A stretch of DNA of 64,000 nt from Alligator mississippiensis (GCF_030867095.1 NC_081831.1:52813716-52877715), one strand, 5' to 3'. Positions 12,667 to 25,015 are shown, counted from the stretch's first letter. Numbers and translations: made by a program. Notes: generated by a model not told the origin, from the sequence alone.

Positions 12667-14584
12667 TCTATGGAAACTTTGCTCTGCAAGCATTTGCCTA
12701 AATGAGATAACCTCTCTCTGCAGTAGGTCCAGCAAGAGAAAGTTTGCAGGGAAGAAATCTCCCTGAAGAGTCTGTTATAGGTTTACTCATTTATTGGTCT
12801 GTTCAATAGTGTTAACTTTCTATCTGCAATATAGTATCTCCTTTAGCCATGTCCGGGCTATGGAACAAGTATTCTGTAAGAGATTCTATGCACTGTCTGA
12901 GAGATTCAGCTAGTGATTTTAATATCTGCCTATACAAAGTGACGGAAAAATGAGAAAATGTATTCTTGGCTAACTGACAGTGGTTACATTTCATTAGGTA
13001 TTATCATCTTTATAGCTATGGAGTCCAAAAAACTACATGATTTGAGCTTTTCTTTGAAGGAGAGAATTGCAAGATTGAATAGCATTAGATTTGGTTGGTC
13101 TGTATCTCTCTCTCTTTCTGGATTTGCAAAACAACACAGTTTGCCAAGCTGGGAGTGAGAAAGTAGATAAGAAAGTAAACAATTAATAGACAGTATAGAA
13201 GTAATTATATTATGACCTTATATGAAACTGAATTTCAAACACCATGTTTTCTCTAACATATTTATTGTTTTTCACTCTGAGAAGCTAACTTTAAGCATAA
13301 AACTTCTCATGAAAGGAAATAGTTGTTTCTGAAGAATTAGTAGGAATATTATTCATTTATTCATATAATATACTGCAGTTTGTGTTAGCTTATACTTTTC
13401 TCAATATATTAGGGGTAATTTTCAGCAGTGTAATTCAAGATTTAATTCCCCATCTATAGTAAAAGTTTCTGCAGTGTAATGAAAGACTTGGGTTTCTTTT
13501 TCTTCTATTTACATTTGGGATAAATATGAAACTATACTAGAGTTGTCTGTGGCAGAGATGTGCCTCTGAGGCCAAAGGATGAAACAGATGAGTTAAACAG
13601 CAGGTAGGATAGTTAAGAGATGATTTAATGAACCATAAATCAGGTGTGGCCCTGATTCTCTTTGGTTGAATTACAGGAATGCCTACATGAATTCCATGAT
13701 ATAAAGTTGTGGTGTTACAGGGGAATTAGACTCTATGTAACTGGAATAGTACACAATTGAGTCTACATATTGGAGATGGAAAATATTTGAAAAAATGTTG
13801 AAAAATCAAAGAATAAAATCAAAAAGGAAAAAACATCTTTGAAAGATGTATGTTTTTGATACATGACATATATGGGGGAGAGAGGGCAAAATACTTTATG
13901 AAGAATTATGAGACTATGCTTTCCCTACATATAACCAGGAATAATATCTATAGGTAGAACTGTTTTTTTCCTCATTAAAATTGTAGCTGAAATGAGATTT
14001 GCTGGCATGGGTGGCAGACGTGTTACCTTGGGTATAATCTTGTCAGATTTCATACAATAAGCAAGATTGGGTCAGGTCAATAGTTGCATATCAGACCTCC
14101 CGGGAAAACCCTGGTGTTGTGGAAAGTGGCAGTGGTGATTCATTAGATGTCACTCTTTCCCCTGAATCGGTGTTTGAACCAATGAACTGGACTGGCATTA
14201 GGGAAATGTGTACTATTGCAAGGTGCCATTTCTCAGATGAAATCTAAAACTAAAGTTCTGACAATTTGGCATTAAAATTGCAATGGTACTTCTCATATGA
14301 GCAGGTACGTTAACCCTGATACGCTGGCCCAATACCAGTTTAAATACATCCTGCCTACCTAATACTTTTCCTTCCATGTCAGATGAAGACAGCCATCTTC
14401 CCTTTTTATTCCAAACTACATTACAGCATGTGTGTTTTATTACAGAGGTAGCTCTGTTTTCATGACTAAAGGACTGACCTCTAAGTGTAGCTCTTGAAGT
14501 GCTTTGGATTAAGACTTTTTTTTTATATATAAATGTGAGGCCTGTGTACTACTGTTATAATCTCAAGAATCAGAAATTCATTGT
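12667..14584. other. AT-rich non-coding DNA, no gene seen
   Basis: Only short frames lacking domains are present, and I recognise no repeat family. Confidence 0.5.
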
Positions 14585-14615
14585 GGGTGCATCTACATGA
14601 CATGAATTACACAGT

Positions 14616-14814
14616 GGGTGCATCTATACGAGACACTGACTGTGCAGTAGCCAAAAAATACTGCACAGCAGCGCATCTCAGCACTGACTCTGCTAATACT
14701 CTGCTGCACAGTGTTATTAGGATATTTGCTGGCACTACTACACAGTAAGTCTGGTTACTGTGCATTTATTTAGTACTTGCTCATACAAGTACTAAATAAA
14801 TGGGCAGTAATGTC
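14616..14814. mobile_element. Truncated MITE related to 12411-12666
   Basis: It begins GGGTGCATCTATACGAG and shares internal blocks with the MITE at 12411, including the gtgcatttatttagtac hairpin segment. A second copy of its terminus at 14585 suggests a 31-bp terminal duplication. The right end is missing where the CR1 3' end begins, so a CR1 probably inserted there. Confidence 0.5.
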
Positions 14815-15593
14815 TTAGAATCATAGAAAATTAGGGTTGGAAGGGACCTTAGGAAGTCATCTTGTCCAAGCCCCTGTTCAAAGCAGGATCATCCCAGCCA
14901 AAGCTTTGTCTAGCTGGGTCTTGAAAAATTCCAAGGACGGAAATTCCACCACCTCTCTGAGTAACCTGTTTGAGTGTTTTATTACCCTCCTAGTAAGAAA
15001 ATGTTTCCTAATATCTAACCTAAACTTCCTTTGCTGCAACTTGAAACCATTGCTCCTTGTTCTATCATCTGTCACTGATGAAAACAGTTTAGCTCCATCC
15101 TCTTTCCACTCCCCTTCAGGTAGTTGAAGGCTGTTATTAAATCCTCCCTGTCTCCTCTTCTCTAGACTAAATATCTTCTCCAGACTAAATAAGCCCAGTT
15201 CCCTCAGCCTCTCCTCATAAGTCATGTCTACCAGCCCCTCACCATTTTTGTTACTCTCTGCTGGACCGTCTCCAATTGGTCCACACCCTTTCTGTGGTGT
15301 GGGGCCCAAAACTGAACACAGTACTCCAGATGTGGCCTTACCAGTGCTGAATAGAGGGGAATAATCACTTCCCTTGACCTGCTGGCAACACACCTACTAA
15401 TACAACCTAGTATGCTATTAGCCTTCTTGGCAACAAGAGCACGCTGCTGGCTCATATTCAGATTATTGTCCACTGTAATACCCAGGTCCTTTTCTGCAGA
15501 GCTGCTGCCCAGCTAGTCATCCCCCAGCCTGTACTGATACATGGTATTATTCCACCCTGAATGCAGGACTCTGCACTTGTCCTTGTTGAACCT
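14815..15593 (-). mobile_element. CR1 LINE, 3' end with the ORF2 C-terminus (minus strand)
   Basis: This is a 5'-truncated CR1 copy. Read on the minus strand it encodes typical CR1 ORF2 C-terminal blocks, including [44 protein letters not shown] and EERLRELGLFSLEK. The copy ends in the CR1 tail, whose reverse complement here is agaatcatagaa, directly after the MITE. The frame is broken between 15228 and 15393, so it is a fossil. Its 5' side is cut by the DNA transposon starting at 15597. Confidence 0.88.
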
Positions 15594-15596
15594 CAT
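15594..15596. repeat. Left 3-bp target duplication (CAT) of the composite host
   Basis: CAT precedes the terminal GGGCACGTCC, and CAT also follows GGACACGCCC at 28203-28205. A 3-bp repeat alone is weak. It gains weight because the third host copy, at 41702, also has a 3-bp duplication (CAG). Confidence 0.6.
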
Positions 15597-17496
15597 GGGC
15601 ACGTCCAAATGAGCATGCACGTGCCTCTTGCCCTGCCTCAAACCCCTTTGAGGCAGGGCAAGAGGCACGTGGTGGAATGAAAAAATATTCCCCACACTGA
15701 AAGTTTGCAGTGCGAGGAGAAAATTAGACCCCTGGATATCCAGGGGTCTAAAAAAACTGCTCCACAATAGAGCACTCCCAGACCATGCCCAGAGCCAGCA
15801 GAGAGCTGGTCCTCCAGAAGAGATGCTCTGGTTTTGCCCAGAGCATCTCTTTGGTGCTCCTGCTGCCTCCGGCACTGTCCAAGGTAAGTGTGGGGGGTTC
15901 ATGGGTGTGGGTGGGTGCTGGGTGGCAGGGAGATGTGGGGGGGGGGGGGTTGGGGAGTGGCAGGGGGGATGTCCCCGGGGCTGCGGGGGGTGAGGACCTG
16001 GCTCAGATCAGTGTGGCTCACTAGTCCAGCTTTACACTGGAGTGGGTCGCACAGCTCTGGGAGGTGCGCACAGGAGCCATGCCTCCCAGAACCGTGTGAC
16101 CCACTGCAGTGCAAACACAGACTAGAGAGCCACATGGGGCTGAGCCAGGTCCTCACCCCCCAGCAGGCACAACGGGGCAGAGGCGGAATGTGGTGCGTGG
16201 CCAGCCCTGGGGCCCGTCTGCTGCCCAGCTGGACCAGGCTTGGCCCATGGTGACAGGACCCAGCACAGCATGTGGTCACCAAGTGCTGGGCCCAGCCGGG
16301 TCCTACCACCCTTGGGGTCGCTCTGCTGCCCAGCTGGGCTGTTCCTATAGTGGCAGGGACTGCATGGAGCTGAGCTGGGTCTTGCCAGCCCTGGGGCTGC
16401 TTGTGCTATCCAGCCTGGCAGGCAGGGACTGCGCGGAGCCAAGCCAGGTCCTGCCAACCCTGGGGTTCCTCATGCTGTCTAGCTTGGCCAGGCGGCATGA
16501 GAAGCCCAAGGGCTGGAAGGACCCAATTCAGCTCCGTGTGGTCCCCACGTGCCGCGCTGGGTCCTGCCACCATGGGCCTAGCCCCACTGGGCAGCAGAGC
16601 AGCCCCAAGGGTGGCAGGACTTGGCTGGGCCCAGCCCACAGTCCCCATGTACTGTTCTGGGTCCTACCACCACGAGACTGACCCAGCTGGGCAGCAGGAG
16701 CAGCTCCAGGGCTGGCAGGACCGGGCTAGGCTTGGCGCATGGTACCCCCACTGCTGCTGCAAAAGATCAGTTATGGGACCTGGATGGGGGGGCTGGTTCC
16801 ATCTGGGGTCAGAGTGAGGCCCTACAGGGTGCCTGGGACCCAGGGAAGGGGGGCTGGGGCACACCAGGAGTGAGCTGAGACCCTGGGTAGGGGGGGGTTG
16901 GGGCCCTCCAGGTTGGAGCTGGAACTCTGGTGAGGTGGCCTCCAGGGTGCCTGGGACCCTGGGCAGGGGTGCTGTGGCCCTGTGGGGGGATAGGGGCTGT
17001 GGCCTTCCAGGGGGGAGCTGGGGCCCTGTAGGGGGAGCATTCCATGTGCTGTGGGGGGGGGGGGGGGAGCTGCACAGTGTGGGGGCCAGGGGACCCACCC
17101 CTCCTGAGAAGCCTCCCCACAAGGTCCCCCACACCACAGTCCCCCCAGCAATTGCTCCACACCTACCCATGGACCAACCCTTATTCCTCCACATGCACCC
17201 ACACACACACCTGCCTTCCCCTACACCCCTTCTTACCCTCTTCCTGCAAATCACCCCATCACACACCCATCGTGTGCAGAAAACTAAAATCACACATCAA
17301 CAGATATAGGTATTTAGAATGTATTTTTTCATGATGATAGAGACATTGGTAGGCTTCCAAATTGCTTTAACATTTTAAATATACCAATAAAGCATTACCC
17401 AACTGATTGTGCGCTCTCTCTCTCTCGTGTGTGTGTGTGTGTGTGTATGGCATGTGTGACACAAGGGGTAGTGTCCCCAGGTGCCAATTGGCTTGG
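15597..17496 (-). repeat. GC-rich 3' segment of the host element, with minisatellite and palindromic blocks
   Basis: The terminal 140 bp form a strong hairpin around the gaggcagggcaagaggcacgtg block. The next part (15750-15880) matches 43600-43760 and 56000-56110. Degenerate repeats of a gtcctgccacc/cagctgggcagcag theme fill 16250-16760. A second G-rich repeat fills 16800-17080, with a run of G near 17050. A (CT)n(GT)n microsatellite at 17414-17446 corresponds to the (AG)n at 42488-42503 in the other host copy. No coding function is evident. Confidence 0.65.
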
Positions 17497-17511
17497 CCCC
17501 AGAAGCTCCTG
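17497..17511 (-). repeat. 15-bp target-site duplication, LINE 3' side (composite 1)
   Basis: On the minus strand this reads CAGGAGCTTCTGGGG, identical to 24050-24064. The LINE-free host copy has this site once, as CAGAAGCTTCTGGAG (41964-41978). The position and near-identity define the LINE integration site. Confidence 0.78.
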
Positions 17512-17583
17512 TCTATTTGTATCCTTCAAGTGTTGTGGGCTGTAAGGCTCACCTGGCTAACTAATAGCTCCTACTGTGTGGGG

Positions 17584-20500
17584 TCAATGGGTGAAAGATA
17601 CAACAGAATTCTTGGGACAAAAAAAGGCAAAAAACAGGATAGAAGTGTTGTGTGGGTCAGAGTCAAAACATAAAAATAAGCGCCTGACAGGGACACCGAG
17701 CAGACTCCCCCTGGGCCACACCCACCAGTCCTCAAAGGCATCCAAGGAGCCAGTGGACACTGCCCACTGGTGCTCCGCCTGGAGATGTGCATGGAAAATT
17801 GAGAATAAAGTTGCCTCCCAGTCTCCAGGTATCTTCCCAGCCAGAACCTCCTTCCTGGTCAAATACAGGGCCTACTTGGCCAGGGTCAGGAGGAGGTTGA
17901 CCACGAGGTCCCAGGACTTGGTGGTGCCACAGATGGGATGACCAATAACAAAAAGGTGGGGGGTGAAATTCAACCAGAACCTCAAGAGGAGGTTAGGGAG
18001 GTGGAGGGGCTTCAGCCTGGTGCACTCATGGGTGTGCCAGGGTGTCACTCTGTCCACAGAAGAGGCAGAAGACTGGGGTGTCTGTGAAGCTCACCACATA
18101 CACGCCCAGGGCAACAGCTGCAAGGAAGAGCCACCAGCTAAGGTCCCTAGTGGCTCATGGGATGAGGGTGGAGTACAGACTCAGCCACTGGGGTGCCCCA
18201 GCCATGCCCTCTCCAAGCAGGTCATGCCACTTGGTGTCTGGGCAGGATGCGAGGGCGGCATGATGGACAGTGCAGAGCACGAGCATGTAGAGGTGACAGC
18301 AATGGACGGTGGAAAAGTGGACCGGTCTGGTGTCCTCCAGCCGGCTCAGGTGGTGAAGTGGGGAGCGCCATGAAGACGGGCAAGGCACCCTGGGTGCCCA
18401 CGACAAATTCCGGTTGGCTGGAGGAGACAGGGGGGTGGGGGCCACCACTGCACAGGGCCTCATCAACAAAGGCAAGGGCATAGGGAGGTAGGGAAGAATT
18501 CACTTCCTGGACCAGATGGCAGGTTGCATGTGTTGTGGGTAGACCCATGCTCTGGGCCAGCACAGAGGGGTCTGCCCACTCTTGCCTATCATAGTCCAGG
18601 AGGTCTCCAATAAGGGTGACACCAGCCAGGATAAACCTCTGTCACAACCGGGGCACCTCTGCCATCGGCACCTCCAGCTGGGGGTTCCACAGGAGTGGCT
18701 CGATGAGCAGATTGCATTCTGGGTGACTCTTGTGGGGGATCTGGAGGTGAAGACCAGACTCCAGGTCTGGAGGAGGTCCTGGTAGAAATCTTGCAGCCCT
18801 CACAGGTCCTTCAGGGAAAAGCCCCGCAACCTGAGGAGCTGTCAGTTGTATTGGAGTCCCTGGAAGTGGTGGAGGAAAGCGGGCCCCAAGTGGCCTCATG
18901 CTGTGTTGCTCCCAACATGGTATAGCAGTCACTGCAGGGTCTGAAGGTGAAATGCCAAGATCTGGCTGTGCAGGCAAACCAGGCTTTGGATCCCATCCCA
19001 CAAGGGGAGGCTCAGGACCTCTGCAGTGACCCAGTGCCCATCTCTGGAGTCCCGCTAGGACCTCAGGGGGCACAGGAAGGGTGTTCAAGTGTTGCCAGAG
19101 CATGGACAGGACCAACTGGTTTAGCACCAGCACTCTCCCATGCAGGGAGAGATGTTGCAGGAGCCCTGCCCATGCCCGGATCTGCTCCACCACCCTTGTG
19201 TCCAGCTGGTGCCAGTTCTCTGGCAGGGAGGGGTCTGTGGGGGACAGGTAGATGCCTAAGTAGAGCAGCGAGCCCACACCCCAGAGGATCCCATTGAGCA
19301 CAGGTGGGTGTGAACCCACCTACCACCTATCACCAACTGCCAGGCCAAAGCTCTTGACCCAGTTGACCTGGGCTGAGGTGGCTGCCAAGTACAATGCCTG
19401 GCAGGCCACCACCCCTGCCAGGTCACCTGAGTCCTGGACCATGAGGAGTATGTTGTCAGCATACGCTGATAGGACCATCTGCACCACCGGCTCCCACAGC
19501 ACCAACCCTGCCACCCACTTCTACAGGAGAACAAGGAAGGTCTCCAGGGCCAAGGCTTACAGCTGGCCTGATAGTGGGCAGCCTTGATGCACCCCTCTCC
19601 TGAATGGGATGGGATCCATCAGGGTCCAGTTGAGCTTAACCAAACATTCTGCAAAAGTGTACAGCACCTGGAGAGCCTGCATAAAGCAGAGCCCAAAGCC
19701 AAAGGCCCACAGCATGCCTGTGAGGTACCCATGATCCACTCTGTCAAACGCCGCCTCCTGGTCCAGGGATCGGAGGGCAAAAGACAGGCCCTCCCAGTGT
19801 GCTAGATCCAGGAGGTCCTGAACCAAGTACAGGTTGTCGAAAATGGAATATCTGGGCACCATGTACGTCTGGTCGGAGTGGATCATGTCTATCAGCACAG
19901 ACTGCAGGCATAGTAAGATGGCCTTTGCTACCACCTTGTAGTCCATGCAGAGGAGGGAAAAGGAACGCCAATTCCTTAGGTCATGGGGATCTCCCTTGTT
20001 CAGCAGCAGGGTCAGCACGGCACTCCAGCATGATAGGGGGAGCTCCCCACTTCCGTTGGACTCAGCCCAGACTGCAGCAAGGTCCAGACTGAGGACGTCC
20101 CAGAAAGCCTGGTAGAACTCCAAGGTCAGCCCGTCAATGCCCGGAGCCCCGTTGCCAGGCGTCAGGTGGAGGGTGGTCGAAAACTCAGCTAGAGTGAGAG
20201 GAGCTTCCAGCCAGTCCTAGTTATCCATGCTGACCTGCAGGAGTCCCTCCCTCAGGGTCTGACAGGCATCAGCATTGGTCGGGTCTAGGGAGAACAGCTC
20301 TTCATAGAAGGCCCATGTGCACTGGTGTATCTCGTTTGGATCCATGAGGGGGATGCCATCACCCACCAGAAGACAGATGATATACTTCTTGGCCCCCTGT
20401 ATCCTCTCCATGGCACAGAATAAGTGGGAGCCGTGGTCCATCTCCTGAAGGAGCTGGATGCATGAGCAGACAAATGCACCGTAGGTGCGGTGGTTGTCCA

Positions 20501-21494
20501 GAGCACAAAACTCTTCCCACCTTTCCAACACTCTCTGCAGAAGGACAGGTCAATTTGGTCGGTGGCCAGGTGCTTCTCCAGCTCTAGAACTTCCCTCTCA
20601 AGCTGCTCCTGGACTGCCTTCCTCTGTTGGGTGTGCCCCTGAGTGTAGCCACAGCAAAAATGCCTGATGCACACCTTGCCCACATCCCACCATCTCTGAG
20701 GCAAGGGGAAAGCTGTCCGTTGCTCCCATCACAATAGCCAGAACTCCCGCAATGCCACCCTGAAGCCCACATCCTCCAGCAGGCTGGCATTGAAATGCCA
20801 GTAGGCTGACCCTGGACGCTGATAAGGTGGTGGTCGCTGAAAGCGGTCGGCCAGATGCCCAGGGAAAGTGTGGCAAAGAGATATAAACCAGGTCTAACTG
20901 GGAGTGGCATGTCTGTTCTTTCCACACCCTCACATAAGTGAAGGCAGGGGGTTCACTAGGGTGACAGGCACACCAGACGTCCACCAGGGAGTAGTCCATC
21001 AGAATCTCCCCAAGGATGCCCACAGCATCCTGGTTCCACTCCTTGCCTGACCAGTCTTGCACATCTAGGGTGACGTTAAAATCCCTGGAAAGGACCAGAG
21101 ACTTGCGAGGGTTGAGGGTGCCAATATATGTGGCTTTGTGGTGGAAGAAATCCACCAACTCTGGGTCCTTAGCAGAGGCATGCATATTCAGAAGGTTCAG
21201 GACCAGCCCCTGCACCTGGACCTGGAGGTGCAGCAGATGGCCCAGAACCACCTCACCATCTTGGAGAACCTCCAGCTGCAGGCCTGGGGAGAACAGGGTA
21301 GCCACCACAGATGAAGTGGCAGAGAGGTAACTAAAAAAGACCCTGCCTCCCCACTCCAGCTGCCAATTTGGTTCATCACCTGGAGTTATCAGGGTCTCCT
21401 GCAAGAATACCATGGGATACACACCCTCCTGAAGGAAGGACAGGACCCGGCACCTCCAGAGACCCTTTCTGCAGCTGTGGATGTTGAGGGTCAT
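17584..21494 (-). pseudogene. Tx1-like ORF2 (endonuclease-reverse transcriptase), disrupted
   Basis: ORF2 of Tx1/L1-type LINEs nicks the target and primes reverse transcription. The N-terminal 230 residues (from 21494) form an APE-type endonuclease. It shows LNIHSCRKG, a QET block at residues 32-34, DFN at 138-140 and SQLDLVYIS near 198-206. The SDHH block follows in another frame near 20830, so a frameshift separates them. Reverse-transcriptase blocks follow: [14 protein letters not shown] near 19740, RGVHQGCPLSG near 19580 and AYADNILL at 19452-19463. The third block has N where active enzymes have the second D of YADD. An in-frame TAG (19521-19523) lies between the last two blocks. A CxxC...H zinc-finger region near 18045 and a GSLDAFEDWW motif near 17745 mark the C-terminus. 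Confidence 0.85.
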
Positions 21495-21915
21495 GATCTT
21501 AAATTATCTCATGGCTGGAGGGGTGGAGTAGATGGTTCAGCAGGGGCCTTGTGCATCCCAACACCCGGTTGAGGTGCCTGCTAGTTTACGTGGCACCCTC
21601 CCATATGTATAGAGGCATCTATGAAACTGCAGGCCCACTTATAGATACGGGCATTGCAGCTTTTGGGCCCCTTTCCTTCCCCCACCAGTGCCCTGGCAGT
21701 GCTGAGGACACTGTCAAAATCTCTCCAGCAGTCCAAGGCTAGCTGTACCTTTCTGGCAGACTGGCAGGTGTAGTCACAGTCAAGAAATGCAAGTAGCTCA
21801 TCTCTGTGGACCACTGGGACCGAGAGTTCTGTAGGCTCCATGGAGCCTGCTGGTACTTGGGTGTCCTTATCCTGGTCCTGGGGTCAGAGGGCTCTTTAAG
21901 CACCATTTGAACCCC

Positions 21916-23757
21916 TCAGTCTGCTAAGACCCTGAACTCTAATTGAGATTGAAAGAGCTCTGCAGCCCCCTGGGAGAAGGGTGGGGGTAATGGTGGGCGT
22001 CCTTCACAAGATTGTGGAGTAGAGCTGGAGCCCTGGGGGTTCTGTTCAGGGTCCCCAGTGAGATAGGACCATTGATTTGGGGACCCGACTGTGACACTCT
22101 GTGGTGCGGGACTATGGGGCAGGCTGGAGATGAGGTTTTCCTGGGAGAGGGAGGGAAGAGACCCACCAGGAACTGGGTTGGCTCCGGCATGTTCCTGGGA
22201 AAGGGTACTTCCTCCCTCAGAACTTACCAGGGTGAGTACCAGGGCCTACGTGTCACTTAGATCAAAGGGAGGAGGCTCTGCTGCCAGGCCTTCATTTGGG
22301 CAGGCCTCAGCCTTGGCACCCGTGGTTTCAGGGGGTAGGCCTCGGTCAGTAGAATGAAGGGCTTCCCCCATGGGCTTCTGTTCAGGACTATCCAGCAGCC
22401 ACAAAACCTTATCCATGGGGATCACCCATTTTATCGTTAACAGGGGTGGGGTGTTAGGCACATCTGGGAAGGGCCCTGGAGGCTGGGCTGCTCCTTCCCT
22501 CCACGTGTTGGTCTTAAGATGGGGAGAGGAGTCCTCCATGTTAGAGGGATCCAGCTGTGCCCAGGCCTTCCTCTTGCTTTTATGGCTGGAGGGGACCTGC
22601 ACCCACTCAGCCATGGGGTGGTCCTCAGGTGGACCGACTCCAGCAAGAGAGGGTGAGGCTTGGGGGTGGGGGCAACCACAACAGGAATATGACTAGGGGC
22701 AGCTCTCCCTTCCCCCCCCTCCGCCCCCAGTTCCTTGGGCCCAGCCTGGGACTCCACTGGACTTGGTTGGGGGGCGGGGTCCCTTGAGCTCATGGGTGGG
22801 CTCGTAGTTGTGGCTGGGGTGCCAGGGGGACCTGAGGGGGGTGAGGCACCAGTGGTAGGGGCACTCCTTTTTCCAGTGAGACCCACAGATGCCCTCCCCG
22901 CTTGCCCATGGGGCACTTATAATACAAGTGCTCCGGGGCATGGCACTGGAAGCACCGCAGGTCCCCCACTGTATAGAAAATCCTCACCAGGGCCTCCTCA
23001 TAAGGAATTACCAGGTACCCCTCAGCCGCCAGCTGCACTCCTGCCACCAGCTGGATCATGACCTGGTGACGGAAAGAGTGTATGTGGCGGAGGCTAGGGT
23101 CTCGGCACCTCAGTCAGAGGGCCACCACTGGGGAGATAACTCTCCCCAGGGTTTGGAGCTGGGGGAGTGGGGCCCAACTGGGGATATAGGGAGGGATGGA
23201 GCTGAGGACCACCCTGGTCCCCAACTCTTCTAGATGTTCAAGGGGGACATACTCACCCTCCACCATGAGCCCCCTCTCCACCACCTTTTATGCAGCAGCC
23301 TCTGAGGCCCAGAAAAAGACTCCCTTGCCATTAAGGTGGGAGGCCCCATGATCTTGGGGGCCCCCACTACAAGAGCTAGGGCCTGCACCCAGGTCTCAAT
23401 TTACAGGTTCTCCCGCTTCGGCAGTTGGCACTTCACACCATGCCTGTGGGTGAATGCTGGAAATGGGTCCCCACTGCCCAAACTGGAAAGGCCGGCTGTG
23501 GAGGGTCAAAGGCCCCTGGCTTCAGGTCTCTCCACAGCTGCCTGTGAATAGCTCCAGTTTCCCCCCCGGGGAGCCATGTTGGTGGGGCCTGAGCTAGGGC
23601 CAGGGACAGGCTGAGTGGGTGTGCTGGCTGTTGTAGTACACCTGGTCCCCTCAGGCGCTGGTGGTCTAGACTTTGGGGCAGGGCCCTTGCCCTTCCCACT
23701 CCCAGCTCTGGAGGAGGCTGAAGAGGAGCCCTTCCCACTGCCCTTGCCCTTGGTCCC
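21916..23757 (-). pseudogene. Tx1-like ORF1 (nucleic-acid-binding protein), disrupted
   Basis: ORF1 proteins of this clade bind the LINE RNA. The clearest hallmark is a CCHC zinc knuckle, C-x2-C-x4-H-x4-C, at 22913-22954 (CFQCHAPEHLYYKC). It is preceded by an IPYEEALVRIFYTVGDLR segment, as in related ORF1 proteins. Upstream, a Gly/Ser/Lys-rich stretch near 23690-23770 and a degenerate segment matching the LEAAAQKAVE region of copy 2 are visible. Frameshifts and stops break it. The N-terminus is lost through the 1.06-kb gap relative to copy 2 at about 23757. ORF1 ends around 21916, roughly 420 bp before ORF2. Confidence 0.75.
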
Positions 23758-24049
23758 TGACCGTGGCTTGGCAGCAGGGGTAAAGAAGCTGGGGTGTGGT
23801 ACTGAGGTATGGTGCAGTGCAGTGGGCCCCTCCTGGGGTGGGCAGCAGCAGCCCAAGTCAGGAAGGAGTGTGGCCAACTTACTCCAAAAGCTCTGAGACC
23901 AAGCCAGCAGATAATAGTAAACAGAGGCAGGAAAGGGCCTGGCCATCTTCTCCCCAGAAGCTCCTGAGACCAAGCTTGCAGCAACCAGCCACAGCAGCAG
24001 CATCCTGGGACAGAAAAGGGTGTGGTGAACTTCCTCCCAGAGGCTCCTC

Positions 24050-24064
24050 CCCCAGAAGCTCCTG
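24050..24064 (-). repeat. 15-bp target-site duplication, LINE 5' side (composite 1)
   Basis: On the minus strand this reads CAGGAGCTTCTGGGG, identical to 17497-17511. The flanking host sequence on its 5' side matches 41855-41963. Confidence 0.78.
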
Positions 24065-24197
24065 AGAGTGAGTATCCCTGAGCTGCTTGCCAGGGCAGCT
24101 TTTTTTTATGGATGGGACCAGGGCAGGGCAGCTTCTGGGGACAGCACAGCTGCTGGCCACAGGCTCTAGCTTCCCCTGGCTGTAGATCCGGAAGGAG

Positions 24198-24202
24198 CCA
24201 GG
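24198..24202. repeat. 5-bp target duplication (CCAGG), left of the LTR element
   Basis: CCAGG here and at 28048-28052 flanks the LTR element. The uninterrupted host at 41850-41854 has the site once, as CCTGG on the opposite strand. Confidence 0.85.
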
Positions 24203-25014
24203 TGTCACAACCTAAGGGTGTGATTTTTGTTTGTGTGTGCTTTGGCACTGCTGAATTATTTCCCAACACTCGGAGCTTTCTTTGCAGGGTGCATTTCTTC
24301 GTTGCAACAGAGAAATGCACGTTGCAAGGAGTTCCCACCATTCGTATTCAAATTCGTGCCCCACTATTGGTCAGTTCTAAATTATTCCTACGTGGCGGCT
24401 AGTGATTGGCTTGCTAGCTGTATAAGAGGCTTGAGTGGTTTCCACCCAAGTTGGAGGACTCCACGAACACCAGGAGGAGGAGACTTCACATCTCATGAAG
24501 ATCTCTAAGCGCTGCGGAGCCTATCGGACCCAGCGTGCATTTCAAGAAGGCTATAGGGGTCTGATCAACCTCTTGCCTCTCCCCATCGCCGCCTGATCCC
24601 TTGACGTACCCTTCCCTGTGCGCAAAGTTCCACGGAGCCTAGCAAACTTTGTGTGAGTGAATCCAGAGCTCTACCCGGGGTTCGAGTCCTGCAGTTTTTT
24701 TTCTTCCCGCCGCCGAAACCCCATTGCGACATACTCCTGAGGTTTCTGTTCATCTCCCGTCGCCGAAACCCCATTGCGACGTACCCATACGTTCTGCAGG
24801 TTCGAGTTTTTTGTTTTGTTTTGTAACCGCAACTCAAGCAAGTTTTCCTGCCTGCACCGCAACCATCTTCGGTGTAAGTAAAATAATCTTAAATCAACCG
24901 CTAAGCGTCCGTGCCTAATTCTAGCGTGCCGCCTGCCTTCCCCGACCCAGTGTGTCTGGGCTGCTGGCCACAGCCCGCCACGCGAAAAAGGCCTCGGACT
25001 GCTCCCGGCCCACA
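24203..25014 (+). repeat. 5' LTR (812 bp)
   Basis: It starts TGTCACAACC and ends CCCACA. Promoter-like features are two ATTGG (inverted CCAAT) boxes at 24366-24370 and 24405-24409 and a TATAAGA box at 24421-24427. A 20-bp sequence ending CCCCATTGCGAC is repeated at 24711-24730 and 24761-24780. A 10-bp inverted repeat (GTGCATTTCT at 24289-24298, AGAAATGCAC at 24311-24320) can form a hairpin. Confidence 0.85.
24421..24427 (+). promoter_or_regulatory. TATA box of the 5' LTR
   Basis: TATAAGA lies 12-16 bp downstream of an ATTGG box and is conserved in the 3' LTR at 27450-27456. The U3/R boundary would be about 25-30 bp further on. Confidence 0.55.
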
Positions 25015-25015
25015 G

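Larger units (their letters stand above)
17512..24049 (-). mobile_element. Tx1-clade non-LTR retrotransposon, nearly full length, inactive (copy 1)
   Basis: This 6.5-kb minus-strand element has the two-ORF plan of Tx1/L1-type LINEs. It carries a CCHC-containing ORF1 remnant (21916-23757), then ORF2 with AP-type endonuclease, reverse transcriptase and a C-terminal zinc-finger region (17584-21494). It is bounded by identical 15-bp duplications. Compared with copy 2 it lacks about 1.06 kb near the 5' end, including the ORF1 N-terminus. It carries several frameshifts and stops, so no full protein can be made. The last segment that aligns with copy 2 ends in gttagccaggtg near 17544, and the remaining 3' sequence differs between copies. 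No long poly(A) tail is visible. Confidence 0.85.

Noticed and set aside
24911..25015. An upstream in-frame extension of the Gag-like ORF into the LTR.
   Set aside because: The frame happens to be open through the LTR end, but these codons lie in U5-like sequence present also in the 3' LTR. The first ATG after the LTR is a better start.
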